From Roseivirga sp. BDSF3-8 (GTDB taxonomy: Bacteria > Bacteroidota > Bacteroidia > Cytophagales > Cyclobacteriaceae), in the NCBI RefSeq assembly GCF_041449215.1, contig NZ_JBGNFV010000002.1, forward strand, positions 120,733 through 184,732: 64,000 nt of DNA. The letters run 5' to 3'. A program made the position numbers and the translations under genes. Within the stretch, counting starts at the first letter, position 1, and every line of letters starts with the position of its first letter. The notes beneath the pieces are model-generated. The model worked only from the letters and a program-made list of their open reading frames with translations. It did not search any database and was not told the DNA's origin. Positions 51,576 to 60,574 of the stretch are shown here, piece by piece.

Positions 51576-52745
51576 TCATCTTTCAGAGTCAATCAGGCCC
51601 TTTTCAAGACCGGAAAGTTCGGCCAGAGCCTTAAGCCTGCCTATAAGCGAATAGCCCGGGTAATGGTCCGTATTCGCCTCCAGGTCATGCAGGAAGCCAT
51701 GGTCCGGCCGCATGGGCAGCACCACATTACGCTGCTCCATCAGTTGCAGCAGTTTTTGCATGATCGCCCGCATGGGGTTGTCCCCCTCCAGGTGGGCAGA
51801 TTCGCGAAAGTCTTTTTCTCCCGACCGCGCCACATTGCGCAGGTGCAGAAAGTGGATGCGGTCGCCATAGGTATCTATGATGCGCAGCAGATCGTTTTGC
51901 GGATGTGCGCCGAAAGACCCCGTGCAGTAGCACAAGCCGTTGGCCGTGCCGGGCACCGCCTCAAATACCAGGCGCGCATCTTCTTCCGTGCTCATAATAC
52001 GGGGCAGCCCCAGCAGCGAAAAGGGCGGATCATCCGGATGGATCGCCAGCTTCGCCTTCACCTCAGCCGCAATTGGCGTTACCTCAGTCAGGAAGTGGAT
52101 CAGGTTGCGCCGCATCGTTTCCGAATCGATGTCAGCGTAGCCTGCCAGCAGCTCCAGTAGTTGCTCTGCCGTAAAGTTCTCCTTACTTCCCGGGAGGCCC
52201 AGCAGCACCCTGCGGAATAAACCTTCGCGCTCACTGTCCGAAAGGCTGTTGCCATAGGTGCGCGCTTCGGCTATCTGCTCCGGCGTGTAGTCCGCTTCGG
52301 CACCGGGCCGCTTCAGCAGCTCCAGGTCAAAGTAAATAAATGCCACGTGCCGGTACGCAAGCGTGCGAGTGCCGTCAGCGTTTTCCCAGGCGTGATCCGT
52401 CCGGATCCAGTCCAGCACAGGCATAAAGTTATACGTGATCACCTGTATGCCGCACGCCGCCAGGTTGCGTATACTGGTTTTGTAGTTTTCTATGTACAGC
52501 GCCCGCTCTCCGCGGCCCCGCTTAATGTCCTCATGTACCGGCAGGCTCTCCACCACGGCCCATTCCAGGCCTTCTTTGCGGAGTATTTCCTGGCGCTCCC
52601 GTATAGCCTCTTCCGGCCACACCTCACCTACCGGTATCTGGTGCAGGGCCGTAACGATATGGCTTACGCCTGCCTGCCGGATATCCCGTAGCCGGACCGC
52701 ATCATGCGGGCCGAACCAGCGCATCGTTTTCAGCATCTTTTGCAT
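51576..52745 (-). CDS. uxuA: D-mannonate dehydratase (EC 4.2.1.8)
   Basis: 389 residues, standard length. It begins 'MLKTMRWFGPHDAVRLRDIR' with 'RWFG..D.V.L' typical of UxuA, followed by 'HQIPVGEVWP', 'ITYNFMPVLDWIRTD', 'CYCTGSFGAHPQNDL' and 'FLHLRNV', 'MRPDHGF', the metal-binding barrel motifs. It dehydrates D-mannonate to 2-keto-3-deoxygluconate in the cytoplasm. It starts one base past the end of the SDR gene and 13 bases before GH10. Product feeds KdgK (59.5 kb). Confidence 0.96.
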   Translation of the reverse strand: MQKMLKTMRWFGPHDAVRLRDIRQAGVSHIVTALHQIPVGEVWPEEAIRERQEILRKEGLEWAVVESLPVHEDIKRGRGERALYIENYKTSIRNLAACGIQVITYNFMPVLDWIRTDHAWENADGTRTLAYRHVAFIYFDLELLKRPGAEADYTPEQIAEARTYGNSLSDSEREGLFRRVLLGLPGSKENFTAEQLLELLAGYADIDSETMRRNLIHFLTEVTPIAAEVKAKLAIHPDDPPFSLLGLPRIMSTEEDARLVFEAVPGTANGLCYCTGSFGAHPQNDLLRIIDTYGDRIHFLHLRNVARSGEKDFRESAHLEGDNPMRAIMQKLLQLMEQRNVVLPMRPDHGFLHDLEANTDHYPGYSLIGRLKALAELSGLEKGLIDSER

Positions 52746-52746
52746 G

Positions 52747-53487
52747 CTAAAAGCCTATGCTGTTGCCACCATCTACCGGTATAGTTACGCCGGTCACATA
52801 TTTTGCCCCGGCAGAAGCCAGGTAGTAAACCGTATCACCTATATCCTCCGGCAGGCCCATTTTGCCCATCGGCGTGCGTGACATTACCTTATTCTTTCGC
52901 TCAGGATCATTGTTCAGAGCTTTGGCCGACATGGGTGTCTCGATAAAGCCCGGAGCTACGCAGTTTACGCGAATGCCCATTTCTGCCAACTCCACCGCCA
53001 TAGCGCGCGTCATGCCCTCTATCGCCGTTTTACTGGCCGAGTAGGCAATTACTTTCGGGATGCCATACTGCGCCGCCATCGAGCTGATGTTTACGATTGT
53101 CCCCTGGCCCTGTTCTTTCATCACCTTCACTACTTCGCGGCTTACCGCAAATACACTCTGTACGTTCGTCAGTATGATATTGGAAAACTCCATATCAGTC
53201 ACTTCCAGAAAGGGCTTTTTCATATTGATGCCGGCATTATTCACCAACACGTCTATCCGGCCCTCTTCTTTGGCTATGTCCGCTATCAGGCCGGGAATCT
53301 TCTCCAGGTCCGAAAGGTCACAGGCACGCTTCCGGGCATTTTCTCCCAGTTCAGCCATGGCCTTATCCAGCTTTTCCTCAGAGCGTCCTATGATATAGGT
53401 GATCACGCCTTCTGCACAGAATTTCCGTGCGGTTGCCAGACCCAGTCCGGAGTTACCCCCTGTTACGATCGCTACTCTTTTATCCAT
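52747..53487 (-). CDS. SDR-family oxidoreductase, probable D-mannonate (fructuronate) oxidoreductase
   Basis: 246 residues. Rossmann nucleotide-binding 'IVTGGNSGLGLATARKF', 'NNAGIN', and the catalytic Ser/Tyr/Lys in 'NISSMAAQY...YSASKTAIEG'. Classical UxuB belongs to the long-chain mannitol dehydrogenase family and is absent from the window, while this SDR sits directly between GH67 and uxuA. The inference is that it reduces fructuronate to mannonate, the missing step between UxaC and UxuA. Gluconate 5-dehydrogenase-like activity is the alternative, since the sequence looks like that SDR branch. Cytoplasmic. Confidence 0.85.
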   Translation of the reverse strand: MDKRVAIVTGGNSGLGLATARKFCAEGVITYIIGRSEEKLDKAMAELGENARKRACDLSDLEKIPGLIADIAKEEGRIDVLVNNAGINMKKPFLEVTDMEFSNIILTNVQSVFAVSREVVKVMKEQGQGTIVNISSMAAQYGIPKVIAYSASKTAIEGMTRAMAVELAEMGIRVNCVAPGFIETPMSAKALNNDPERKNKVMSRTPMGKMGLPEDIGDTVYYLASAGAKYVTGVTIPVDGGNSIGF

Positions 53488-53513
53488 GTTTGATTTATCT
53501 TCAATTTTAGGGT

Positions 53514-55727
53514 TTAATCCCAGCTAGGCCGAATGCCCGGCGCATAGGGGAATGATAATGACTGATAGTATGAGAGAGGCTTCTCCGGCTTTTCCATCCC
53601 TTCAGGGAATGGCCTGCCGGAAAACTGCTGAAAGTAGGTCATGCAGGCGTTTTTCCACCATTTAGCCTCTTTAAGTTGTATATCCAGCAGCATGCTCACC
53701 TGCTCATGTTGTTGCTTATTCACATACGGCGCCATCTTTTCCCACCGCGCTTCCATTTCTTTTACCTCATCCACACCCTCCTGGTAGGTCAGGCCCAGAT
53801 TTTGCCAGAGCGTGCGGCCGTTTTCCATCTTATAGCCCCAGGGCAGGTGGTGAAACCACAGAAGCAGCTCCCGGGGTGTTTCCTCAGCGTCATTGAATAT
53901 TTCCGCCACCTCCGGTGCGTACTGAGCGGTGGCTCCACTGCCAGTAGCTACCGTACGGTCGAAGCCTATGCCCGCGCTGTCTGCTTTATGATAGTATACC
54001 GACGTCCAGTCAGGGCGGGGCATGTCCTTTATCCACGGGCCAGGGCCATAGTGGTGTCCCGCATCCATAATATGGTGCAGGCCAAGGGGTGTCATGTACT
54101 TAACCACCGTCTCGCGTGAGTCCACCAGCATATCCGTCATAGGCGTTACAAATGCCTCGTCGTTCGAAAAGGTCATCTGTAACCATTCAGCCGCTATTTC
54201 CTCAGAAGACAGATAAGGGTTCCAGGCCAGGCGGCCAAAGCCATACCAGTTTGCCTGCCCGAAGGGATGGCCCGTCCAGTTCCGGTCCGTGCCGATATTA
54301 GCCACACCCGCTATACCCGTAAGTTCCTTGTTGGTAAGCGTGCCGTCTATCACCTTTGCCACGGTTGCCTCTTTTCCGTCCCGGTACGTATCGGCGTCAA
54401 GCACCTCTTCATACATTTTGGGTAAGAATACCAGGTGGGTGCTGAAGCCGAGGTATTCCTGGGTAATCTGAAACTCCATCATAAGCGGCGTGTCCGGCAT
54501 GGCGCCAAACATGGGGTGAAAAGGTTCGCGCGGCTGGAAGTCTATGGCCCCGTTCTTTACCTGGATCAGTACATTATCGGCAAACTGCCCGTCGTAGGGT
54601 ACAAATTCACTGTAGGCCTGCATGGCTCGGTCCGTCACATCATGCTCGGAGTACACAAAAGCCCGCCACATAACGATGCCCCCATGTGGGGCCACGGCTT
54701 TGGCCAGCATATTGGCCCCGTCTGCGTGGTTACGCCCGTAGTTTTGCGGGCCGGGCTGTCCCTCTGAATTAGCTTTTACCAGGAAGCCACCAAAGTCAGG
54801 GATAAGGTCATAAATCTCAGCCGCCTTATGCTGCCACCAGGCACCGACCTCTTCGTTCAGCGGATCGGCAGTGTCCAGGCCACCTGTTTCGATAGGGGCC
54901 GAGAAGCGGGCAGTGAGGTAAACCTTGATACTATAGGGTCTGAAGACATCCGCCAGGGCTTTTACCTTTTGCAGATAAGCTGGGGTGAGCACCAGCGCAT
55001 TAGCATTTACATTCGTCAGCACCGTGCCATTGATGCCTATAGAGGCATTTGCCCGCGCATAATCTATGTAGCGTTGGTCGATATACTCCGGCAGCTTATG
55101 CCAGTTCCAGATAGAAAAGCCCGCATACCCCCGCTCTACGGTACGGTCCAGGTTGTCCCAGTGGTTCAGCACCCGGATGTCCGTTTTTGGCGTTTGCACG
55201 AGTGACATGTTTTCCAGAGACTTTTCCGTCTGCATCAATCTCAGCAAGTGAAAGGTGCCGTACAGCAGGCCGGTATCTGTATTAGCCGATATCACCAGCA
55301 CAGGCCTTTCCTTGTCCTTTACCACCTTGAGAAGGTAGCCTTCTTCACCTGCCATTTCCATATCCCCAACCTTCTTCTGCAGCCTGGCGGGTAAGCGGCT
55401 GTACGTAGCCAGGATGAGGGTGGCATTATCGGATATTTCCTCCTGCAGGGAGGGGGTAGTGCCCAGCATGCCGGACAGCCCCCTGTCAAGTTCATCGCGG
55501 GCCACCTCAAGGGTTTGACCCCCGGCAGGGAAACATATTTTTTCAGTAAGCTTTTTATATGTGTCAGTTATTGGTTTGTCCTGCAGAGGCCTGTAGGTGA
55601 GCCACAGGTTATAGCCATCAGTTGCCTGTGAATTACCGGTAAGGCAAACCAGAAATAATAGCAACAGAAGAGAGAACAGACGAAGGTTATTTGGGTGTAT
55701 GCTAGGAATCGATTGCAATTGTTTCAA
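53514..55727 (-). CDS. aguA: GH67 alpha-glucuronidase
   Basis: 737 residues from a TTG at 55725-55727; no ATG exists between the upstream stop (TAG about 55741) and the signal peptide ('LRLFSLLLLLFLVCLTG...SQA'). GH67 features: 'NHWDNLDRTVERGYAGFSIW', catalytic Glu in 'LVKANSEGQPGPQNYGRNHA', 'AIDFQPREPFHPMFGAMP' and 'MEFQITQEYLGF' holding the other carboxylates, 'HHYGPGPWIKD', 'LLLWFHHLPWGYKM'. It releases (4-O-methyl)glucuronate from the end of xylo-oligosaccharides, in the periplasm. The operator at 55703-55718 overlaps codons 4-9, which is odd and questions the start. First gene of a five-gene operon. Confidence 0.93.
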   Translation of the reverse strand: MKQLQSIPSIHPNNLRLFSLLLLLFLVCLTGNSQATDGYNLWLTYRPLQDKPITDTYKKLTEKICFPAGGQTLEVARDELDRGLSGMLGTTPSLQEEISDNATLILATYSRLPARLQKKVGDMEMAGEEGYLLKVVKDKERPVLVISANTDTGLLYGTFHLLRLMQTEKSLENMSLVQTPKTDIRVLNHWDNLDRTVERGYAGFSIWNWHKLPEYIDQRYIDYARANASIGINGTVLTNVNANALVLTPAYLQKVKALADVFRPYSIKVYLTARFSAPIETGGLDTADPLNEEVGAWWQHKAAEIYDLIPDFGGFLVKANSEGQPGPQNYGRNHADGANMLAKAVAPHGGIVMWRAFVYSEHDVTDRAMQAYSEFVPYDGQFADNVLIQVKNGAIDFQPREPFHPMFGAMPDTPLMMEFQITQEYLGFSTHLVFLPKMYEEVLDADTYRDGKEATVAKVIDGTLTNKELTGIAGVANIGTDRNWTGHPFGQANWYGFGRLAWNPYLSSEEIAAEWLQMTFSNDEAFVTPMTDMLVDSRETVVKYMTPLGLHHIMDAGHHYGPGPWIKDMPRPDWTSVYYHKADSAGIGFDRTVATGSGATAQYAPEVAEIFNDAEETPRELLLWFHHLPWGYKMENGRTLWQNLGLTYQEGVDEVKEMEARWEKMAPYVNKQQHEQVSMLLDIQLKEAKWWKNACMTYFQQFSGRPFPEGMEKPEKPLSYYQSLSFPYAPGIRPSWD
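55703..55718. promoter_or_regulatory. Palindromic LacI-type operator, site 5 (degenerate left arm)
   Basis: TAGGAATCGATTGCAA; core AATCGATT with one well-matched arm. It lies within the first codons of the GH67 frame as drawn. Confidence 0.55.
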
Positions 55728-55798
55728 TGTAAAAATGGGCTAAACATCCATGAATATGGGATAAAAAAATTAAATAATCATAAAAAACACAAAAAATT

Positions 55799-55814
55799 GC
55801 GCAATCGATTGTGT
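55799..55814. promoter_or_regulatory. Palindromic LacI-type operator, site 6
   Basis: GCGCAATCGATTGTGT, central CG with near-perfect arms, 39 bp upstream of the GH3 start and in the divergent GH67/GH3 region. Confidence 0.76.
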
Positions 55815-55852
55815 TAATTTCTATATTAACGTTCCCAAAAGAATAAACACAT

Positions 55853-58102
55853 ATGAAGAATCCCCTTTTGACCTTAAGGTATGTGATAGCCTTTATTGCA
55901 TTTGTGGCTATTGCTGCCGGAGTAAAAAACCAATCAGATACCCCTTCATCACCCGAAGATTCTTCAGCACCCGACTTTCCCTTTAATGATACAAGCCTTC
56001 CCCTGGAGGAGCGTATCGAGGACCTTATCTCACGCCTGACCCTGGAGGAGAAGGCGCTGCAGATGACGCATAATACCCCTGCCATAGAAAGACTTAACAT
56101 ACCTCCCTACAGCTATTGGAACGAGGCCCTGCACGGCGTGGGGCGTTCGGGCATTGCTACCGTATTTCCCCAGGCCATTGGCCTCGGAGCCACCTTTGAT
56201 GAAGACCTGGCCCTGCGGGTATCCTCCGCCATCTCCGACGAAGCCCGCGCCATGCACAATGCAGCTAAAGAAAAGGGCTACCATCGTCAGTATGGCGGCC
56301 TTACCTTCTGGACGCCCAACATTAACATATTTCGCGATCCGCGCTGGGGACGGGGACAGGAAACTTACGGAGAAGACCCTTTCCTGACGGCAGCCATAGG
56401 CGCTGCCTTTGTGCGCGGCCTGCAGGGAGATAATCCCGACTACCTGAAGACAGCCGCCTGTGCCAAGCACTACGCTGTACACAGCGGCCCGGAAAAACTA
56501 AGGCACCAGTTCAATGCCGAGGCCAGTATGAAAGACATGTGGGAGACGTACCTGCCTGCCTTCCGCACATTGGTGCAGGAAGCAGATGTAGAGGCCATCA
56601 TGTGTGCATACAACAGTACCAATGGTGAGCCCTGCTGTGCCAATGAGTACCTGATTACGGATGTGCTGCGTAACCAATGGGGCTTTGACGGACACGTACT
56701 CAGCGACTGCTGGGCCATTGTGGACTTTTACAATGAGGAAAATGGCCATGGCGTGGCCGCCAATGCAGCAGAGGCTTCGGCCATGGCAGTCAAAAGCGGG
56801 ATCAGCCTTAACTGCGGTAGTTCCTACCCCTCACTGCCCGAGGCCGTAGCGCAGGGCCTGGTAACGGAAGATGAGATAGATGAGCAACTGGCCATCCTGC
56901 TGCGTACCCGCTTTAAGCTCGGCCTGTTTGATCCTATGGGCAGTAATCCCTATGATGAAATAGCCACGGATGTAATCAACAGCGATGAGCACCGCCAACT
57001 CGCCCGGGAAGTAGCGCAAAAGAGCATCGTCATGTTGAAAAATAATGGCGTGCTGCCCCTTGAGAATGACCTCTCGCAGTATTTTGTGACCGGACCTAAT
57101 GCCGCAAGTGTGGATATTCTGCTGGGTAACTACTTCGGCGTAAACCCTGAGATGGTCTCGATAATGGAAGGGCTGGCTGCAGCCGTAGCGCCTGGCAGCC
57201 AGTTTCAGTACCGCCTTGGGGCCATGCTGGACCGCAAGCCTGTCAACCCACAGGACTGGGCCTCGGGCCTGGCAGGTACCAGTGACGTCACCATCGCCGT
57301 GCTTGGCCTCTCCGGGCTGCTGGAAGGCGAGGAGGGCGAGTCGATTGCTTCCCCCACCTTCGGCGACCGCCTCGATTATCAACTGCCTGAAAACCAGATT
57401 GACTACCTGCGAAAGCTGCGCGAGGCAGCGGGTGAGAAGCCCATCGTGGCAGTAATCACCGGCGGCAGCCCTATGGACCTCTCCGAGGTGCATGAACTGG
57501 CGGACGCGGTGCTGCTGGTGTGGTACCCGGGCCAGGAGGGAGGCAATGCCGTAGCCGATGTGGTCTTTGGCAAAACGTCCCCTTCCGGCAGACTGCCCAT
57601 CACATTTCCCAAATCACTGGACCAGCTTCCCGACTATGAGGACTACACCATGGAAGGGCGCACCTACAAATACATGACCGAAGAACCGCTTTATCCCTTC
57701 GGCTATGGCCTGAGCTATGCGGATTTTAGTTATAGCGAAATAAAGGTCTCGGATAAGCGGATATCCAGGGGAGATAAGCTAACCGTGACAGTTCAGGTAA
57801 AAAATGAGGGGAGTGTGCCTGCCGAAGAGGTGGTACAGCTATACCTCAAAGACATGAAGGCCTCGGTAAGGGTGCCTAATTATGACCTGAAGGGCGTGAA
57901 GCGGGTAAACCTGCCGCCTGGCGCATCGGAGTCGGTGAGCTTTGAACTGGAAGCCGGTGACTTTGCACTGGTAAATATGGAGGGTGAAAAAGTGCTGGAA
58001 CGTGGCGACTTTACCCTGTATGCCGGTGGATCCAGCCCGGTGAAAAAAAGCTTTGAGCTAGGTGCCCCTGCCATGGCCGAAACGACTGTGACATTACGTT
58101 AA
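55853..58102 (+). CDS. GH3 beta-xylosidase
   Basis: 749 residues with an N-terminal signal or anchor (about 8-24). GH3 domain order: the (beta/alpha)8 barrel with 'YSYWNEALHGVGRSGIATVF', 'IFRDPRWGRGQETYGEDPFL', 'KHYAVHSGPE' and nucleophile Asp in 'GHVLSDCWAIVDFY'; the alpha/beta sandwich from about 365 ('KSIVMLKNNGVLPL'); and the FnIII-like tail ('VVQLYLKDMKASV'). The 'WNEALHG' and 'SDCWAI' forms are usual for xylan 1,4-beta-xylosidases. It releases xylose from oligomers, probably in the periplasm. First gene of a seven-gene operon; uxaC starts 6 bases later. Confidence 0.93.
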   Translation: MKNPLLTLRYVIAFIAFVAIAAGVKNQSDTPSSPEDSSAPDFPFNDTSLPLEERIEDLISRLTLEEKALQMTHNTPAIERLNIPPYSYWNEALHGVGRSGIATVFPQAIGLGATFDEDLALRVSSAISDEARAMHNAAKEKGYHRQYGGLTFWTPNINIFRDPRWGRGQETYGEDPFLTAAIGAAFVRGLQGDNPDYLKTAACAKHYAVHSGPEKLRHQFNAEASMKDMWETYLPAFRTLVQEADVEAIMCAYNSTNGEPCCANEYLITDVLRNQWGFDGHVLSDCWAIVDFYNEENGHGVAANAAEASAMAVKSGISLNCGSSYPSLPEAVAQGLVTEDEIDEQLAILLRTRFKLGLFDPMGSNPYDEIATDVINSDEHRQLAREVAQKSIVMLKNNGVLPLENDLSQYFVTGPNAASVDILLGNYFGVNPEMVSIMEGLAAAVAPGSQFQYRLGAMLDRKPVNPQDWASGLAGTSDVTIAVLGLSGLLEGEEGESIASPTFGDRLDYQLPENQIDYLRKLREAAGEKPIVAVITGGSPMDLSEVHELADAVLLVWYPGQEGGNAVADVVFGKTSPSGRLPITFPKSLDQLPDYEDYTMEGRTYKYMTEEPLYPFGYGLSYADFSYSEIKVSDKRISRGDKLTVTVQVKNEGSVPAEEVVQLYLKDMKASVRVPNYDLKGVKRVNLPPGASESVSFELEAGDFALVNMEGEKVLERGDFTLYAGGSSPVKKSFELGAPAMAETTVTLR

Positions 58103-58107
58103 GACGA

Positions 58108-59538
58108 ATGACTGATTTTATCCATAACGATTTTTTGCTGGAATCTGAGCATGCCCGTGAGCTATACCACACGTATGCAGCCAGCCTGCCTATAATCGAT
58201 TATCACTGTCACCTGCCCCCTGCTGAGGTGGCGGAAGACAGAAAGTATAAAAACCTCACCCAACTGTGGATAGAGGGCGACCACTACAAGTGGCGGGCCA
58301 TGAGGCAACTGGGCATAGAGGAGAGGCTCATAACCGGAAGTGCATCCGATAAGGAGAAGTTCATGGCCTGGGCTTCGACTGTTCCCTACACCCTTCGCAA
58401 TCCCCTCTACCACTGGACTCACTTGGAGCTGACCAGGTACTTTGGTATCACCGATTTGCTCACTCCGGATAATGCGGCCGCCATTTACGACCAGGTAAAT
58501 GAGATGCTGAAGGATGATGAGTTCTCGGCAAGAGGCCTAATCCGGCGAATGAACGTAAACGTTGTGTGCACTACGGACGATCCTTTGGATGAATTGACAG
58601 CACACAAACAGGTGGCAGGTACGGAAGAGGGTTTCCGTATGCTGCCCACCTACCGGCCTGATGGCCTCATCAATGCGGAGAAGGATGAGTTTGCCGATTA
58701 CCTCCGCCTGATGGGGCAAAACACGGGGGTGAAAATCCGGGACTGGGAGTCACTTAAAGAGGCGGTGATGAAGAGTATCAGGTATTTTCATGACCGGGGC
58801 TGCAGGCTCTCCGACCATGGACTGCCTCATGCCTATGGCGAAGGGGTGAATGAGGCCAAAGCCAGTGCTATCTTGAAAAAGCGCCTGACAGGTACGGATA
58901 TCTGCCCGGAAGAAGAGGCCAGCTTTAAGTCGGCCATCATGCATTTTCTGGCTACCTGTTATGACAAGATGGGCTGGACCATGCAGCTACACCTTGGCCC
59001 TATCCGCAATACAAACAAAGCCATGCTGGAGCGTATCGGGATCGATGCGGGAGTGGACAGCATCGGAGACTTTAAGCAGGCCGAAGAGCTGGCGGCTTTC
59101 CTTAATAAACTGAACGAAAAAGGCAGCCTGCCCAAGACCATTCTGTATAATTCCAACCCGGCTGATAACGAAGTATTTGCGACCATGGCGGGTAACTTTA
59201 GCCAGGAGGGCATACGGGGCAAAGTGCAGTTCGGTGCCGCCTGGTGGTTTATGGACCAGAAGGACGGCATTACCCGGCAGATAGAGGCCCTCTCTAATAT
59301 GGGGCTGCTGAGCTGCACCATTGGCATGCTTACAGACAGCCGCAGCTTCCTCTCCTTTCCACGGCATGAGTACTACCGCCGTGTGCTATGCAATATACTA
59401 GGCGATGATATGCAAAAAGGCTATTTACCTAAAGACATGAAATGGATAGGTAAGGTAGTAGAGGACATTTGCTATAATAATGCCAGCGAATATTTTAAAT
59501 TTCCCAGATCAGTCGGTAAAAACCTGAAGGCAGTATAA
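58108..59538 (+). CDS. uxaC: Glucuronate (uronate) isomerase (EC 5.3.1.12)
   Basis: 476 residues, standard length. Amidohydrolase-like start 'DYHCHLPPAEVAEDRKYKNL', 'VCTTDDPLDEL', 'LHLGPIRNTN' and 'QFGAAWWFMDQKDG', ending 'MLTDSRSFLSFPRHEYYRRV'. It converts D-glucuronate to D-fructuronate (and galacturonate to tagaturonate) in the cytoplasm, the first catabolic step for the uronate freed by GH67. It is translationally coupled to kdgK (TAATG at 59536-59540). Confidence 0.96.
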   Translation: MTDFIHNDFLLESEHARELYHTYAASLPIIDYHCHLPPAEVAEDRKYKNLTQLWIEGDHYKWRAMRQLGIEERLITGSASDKEKFMAWASTVPYTLRNPLYHWTHLELTRYFGITDLLTPDNAAAIYDQVNEMLKDDEFSARGLIRRMNVNVVCTTDDPLDELTAHKQVAGTEEGFRMLPTYRPDGLINAEKDEFADYLRLMGQNTGVKIRDWESLKEAVMKSIRYFHDRGCRLSDHGLPHAYGEGVNEAKASAILKKRLTGTDICPEEEASFKSAIMHFLATCYDKMGWTMQLHLGPIRNTNKAMLERIGIDAGVDSIGDFKQAEELAAFLNKLNEKGSLPKTILYNSNPADNEVFATMAGNFSQEGIRGKVQFGAAWWFMDQKDGITRQIEALSNMGLLSCTIGMLTDSRSFLSFPRHEYYRRVLCNILGDDMQKGYLPKDMKWIGKVVEDICYNNASEYFKFPRSVGKNLKAV

Positions 59539-60557
59539 TGTCTGATAAACCCAAAAAAGTCGTCTTGTTCGGAGAGGTATTGCTGCGTCTTTCCCCTCCC
59601 GGTCATCAGCGGTTTCGCCAGGCTGCCTGCTATGATGCTATTTATGGGGGCAGTGAGCTGAACGTGGCCCTTTCCCTTTCTCACTTTGGCTTGCGGACAG
59701 ATTATATTACCAGGCTGCCTGACAATGCCCTATCTGACTGTGTGATAGAAAAACTGCGGGGTAATGGCGTAAGCACAGGTCATATTGTGTACGGCGGGGA
59801 TCGCCTCGGTCTGTACTTCATCGAGATTGGCGCTGGCCACCGGGGGAGCCGGGTGGTGTATGACCGGGCTTTTTCCTCCATGACCACCATTGAAAAAGGC
59901 ATGGTGGACTGGCAAAAGGTATTGAAAGGGGCAGACTGGTTTCACTGGTCGGGCATTACGGCCGGCATATCCGCCACGGCAGCGGAGGTTTGTGCAGAAG
60001 CGATAGAGGCCGCCAGACAGATGGGAGTCATCGTCTCCACCGATTTTAACTACCGGAATAACCTGTGGCACTATGGCCGCAAGGCGGGTGAGGTAATGGA
60101 GCCACTGGTAGGTAGTAGTGATGTGGCCATTGTGGGCGAGTACGCCTGCAAACAGTACTTTGACATAGCCCCTGAACCTGGTGAGGACTGTGCCCAGGAG
60201 CTTTCCGTCAGGCTGCGCGACCGCTTTCCGGCCCTCCAGCGTATAGCAGTGACCTCCCGTGAAGTGATCAGCGCCTCGCATAATAAGTGGTCCGGCGAAC
60301 TATTCGGCCCCAAAGGGAGGCACCGTTCGGCTACTTATGATATTAGTGACATTACCGACCGTATCGGTACCGGAGACAGCTTTACGGCCGGTCTTATTTA
60401 TGGGCTTCTGCAGGGCCAGGACGACCAGCAGGCGGTGGAGTTTGCTACCGCTGCATCCTGTCTCAAACATACCATATTCGGCGACGCCAACCTGGTAAGT
60501 GTACAGGAGGTGGAAGACCTCATGAAAGGAGACCGGGTAGGTCAGGTGTCCCGGTAG
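59538..60557 (+). CDS. kdgK: 2-dehydro-3-deoxygluconokinase, PfkB family (EC 2.7.1.45)
   Basis: 339 residues. It opens 'VVLFGEVLLRLSPPGHQRF' as in KDG kinases, with 'YGGSELNVALSLSHFGLRTD' (substrate binding), 'VSTDFNYRNNLW' and the PfkB C-terminal signature 'DRIGTGDSFTAGLIYGLLQG' holding the catalytic Asp. It phosphorylates 2-keto-3-deoxygluconate to KDPG. Overlaps uxaC by one base. Cytoplasmic. Confidence 0.94.
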   Translation: MSDKPKKVVLFGEVLLRLSPPGHQRFRQAACYDAIYGGSELNVALSLSHFGLRTDYITRLPDNALSDCVIEKLRGNGVSTGHIVYGGDRLGLYFIEIGAGHRGSRVVYDRAFSSMTTIEKGMVDWQKVLKGADWFHWSGITAGISATAAEVCAEAIEAARQMGVIVSTDFNYRNNLWHYGRKAGEVMEPLVGSSDVAIVGEYACKQYFDIAPEPGEDCAQELSVRLRDRFPALQRIAVTSREVISASHNKWSGELFGPKGRHRSATYDISDITDRIGTGDSFTAGLIYGLLQGQDDQQAVEFATAASCLKHTIFGDANLVSVQEVEDLMKGDRVGQVSR

Positions 60558-60574
60558 AATATTAAGTAAACCCA

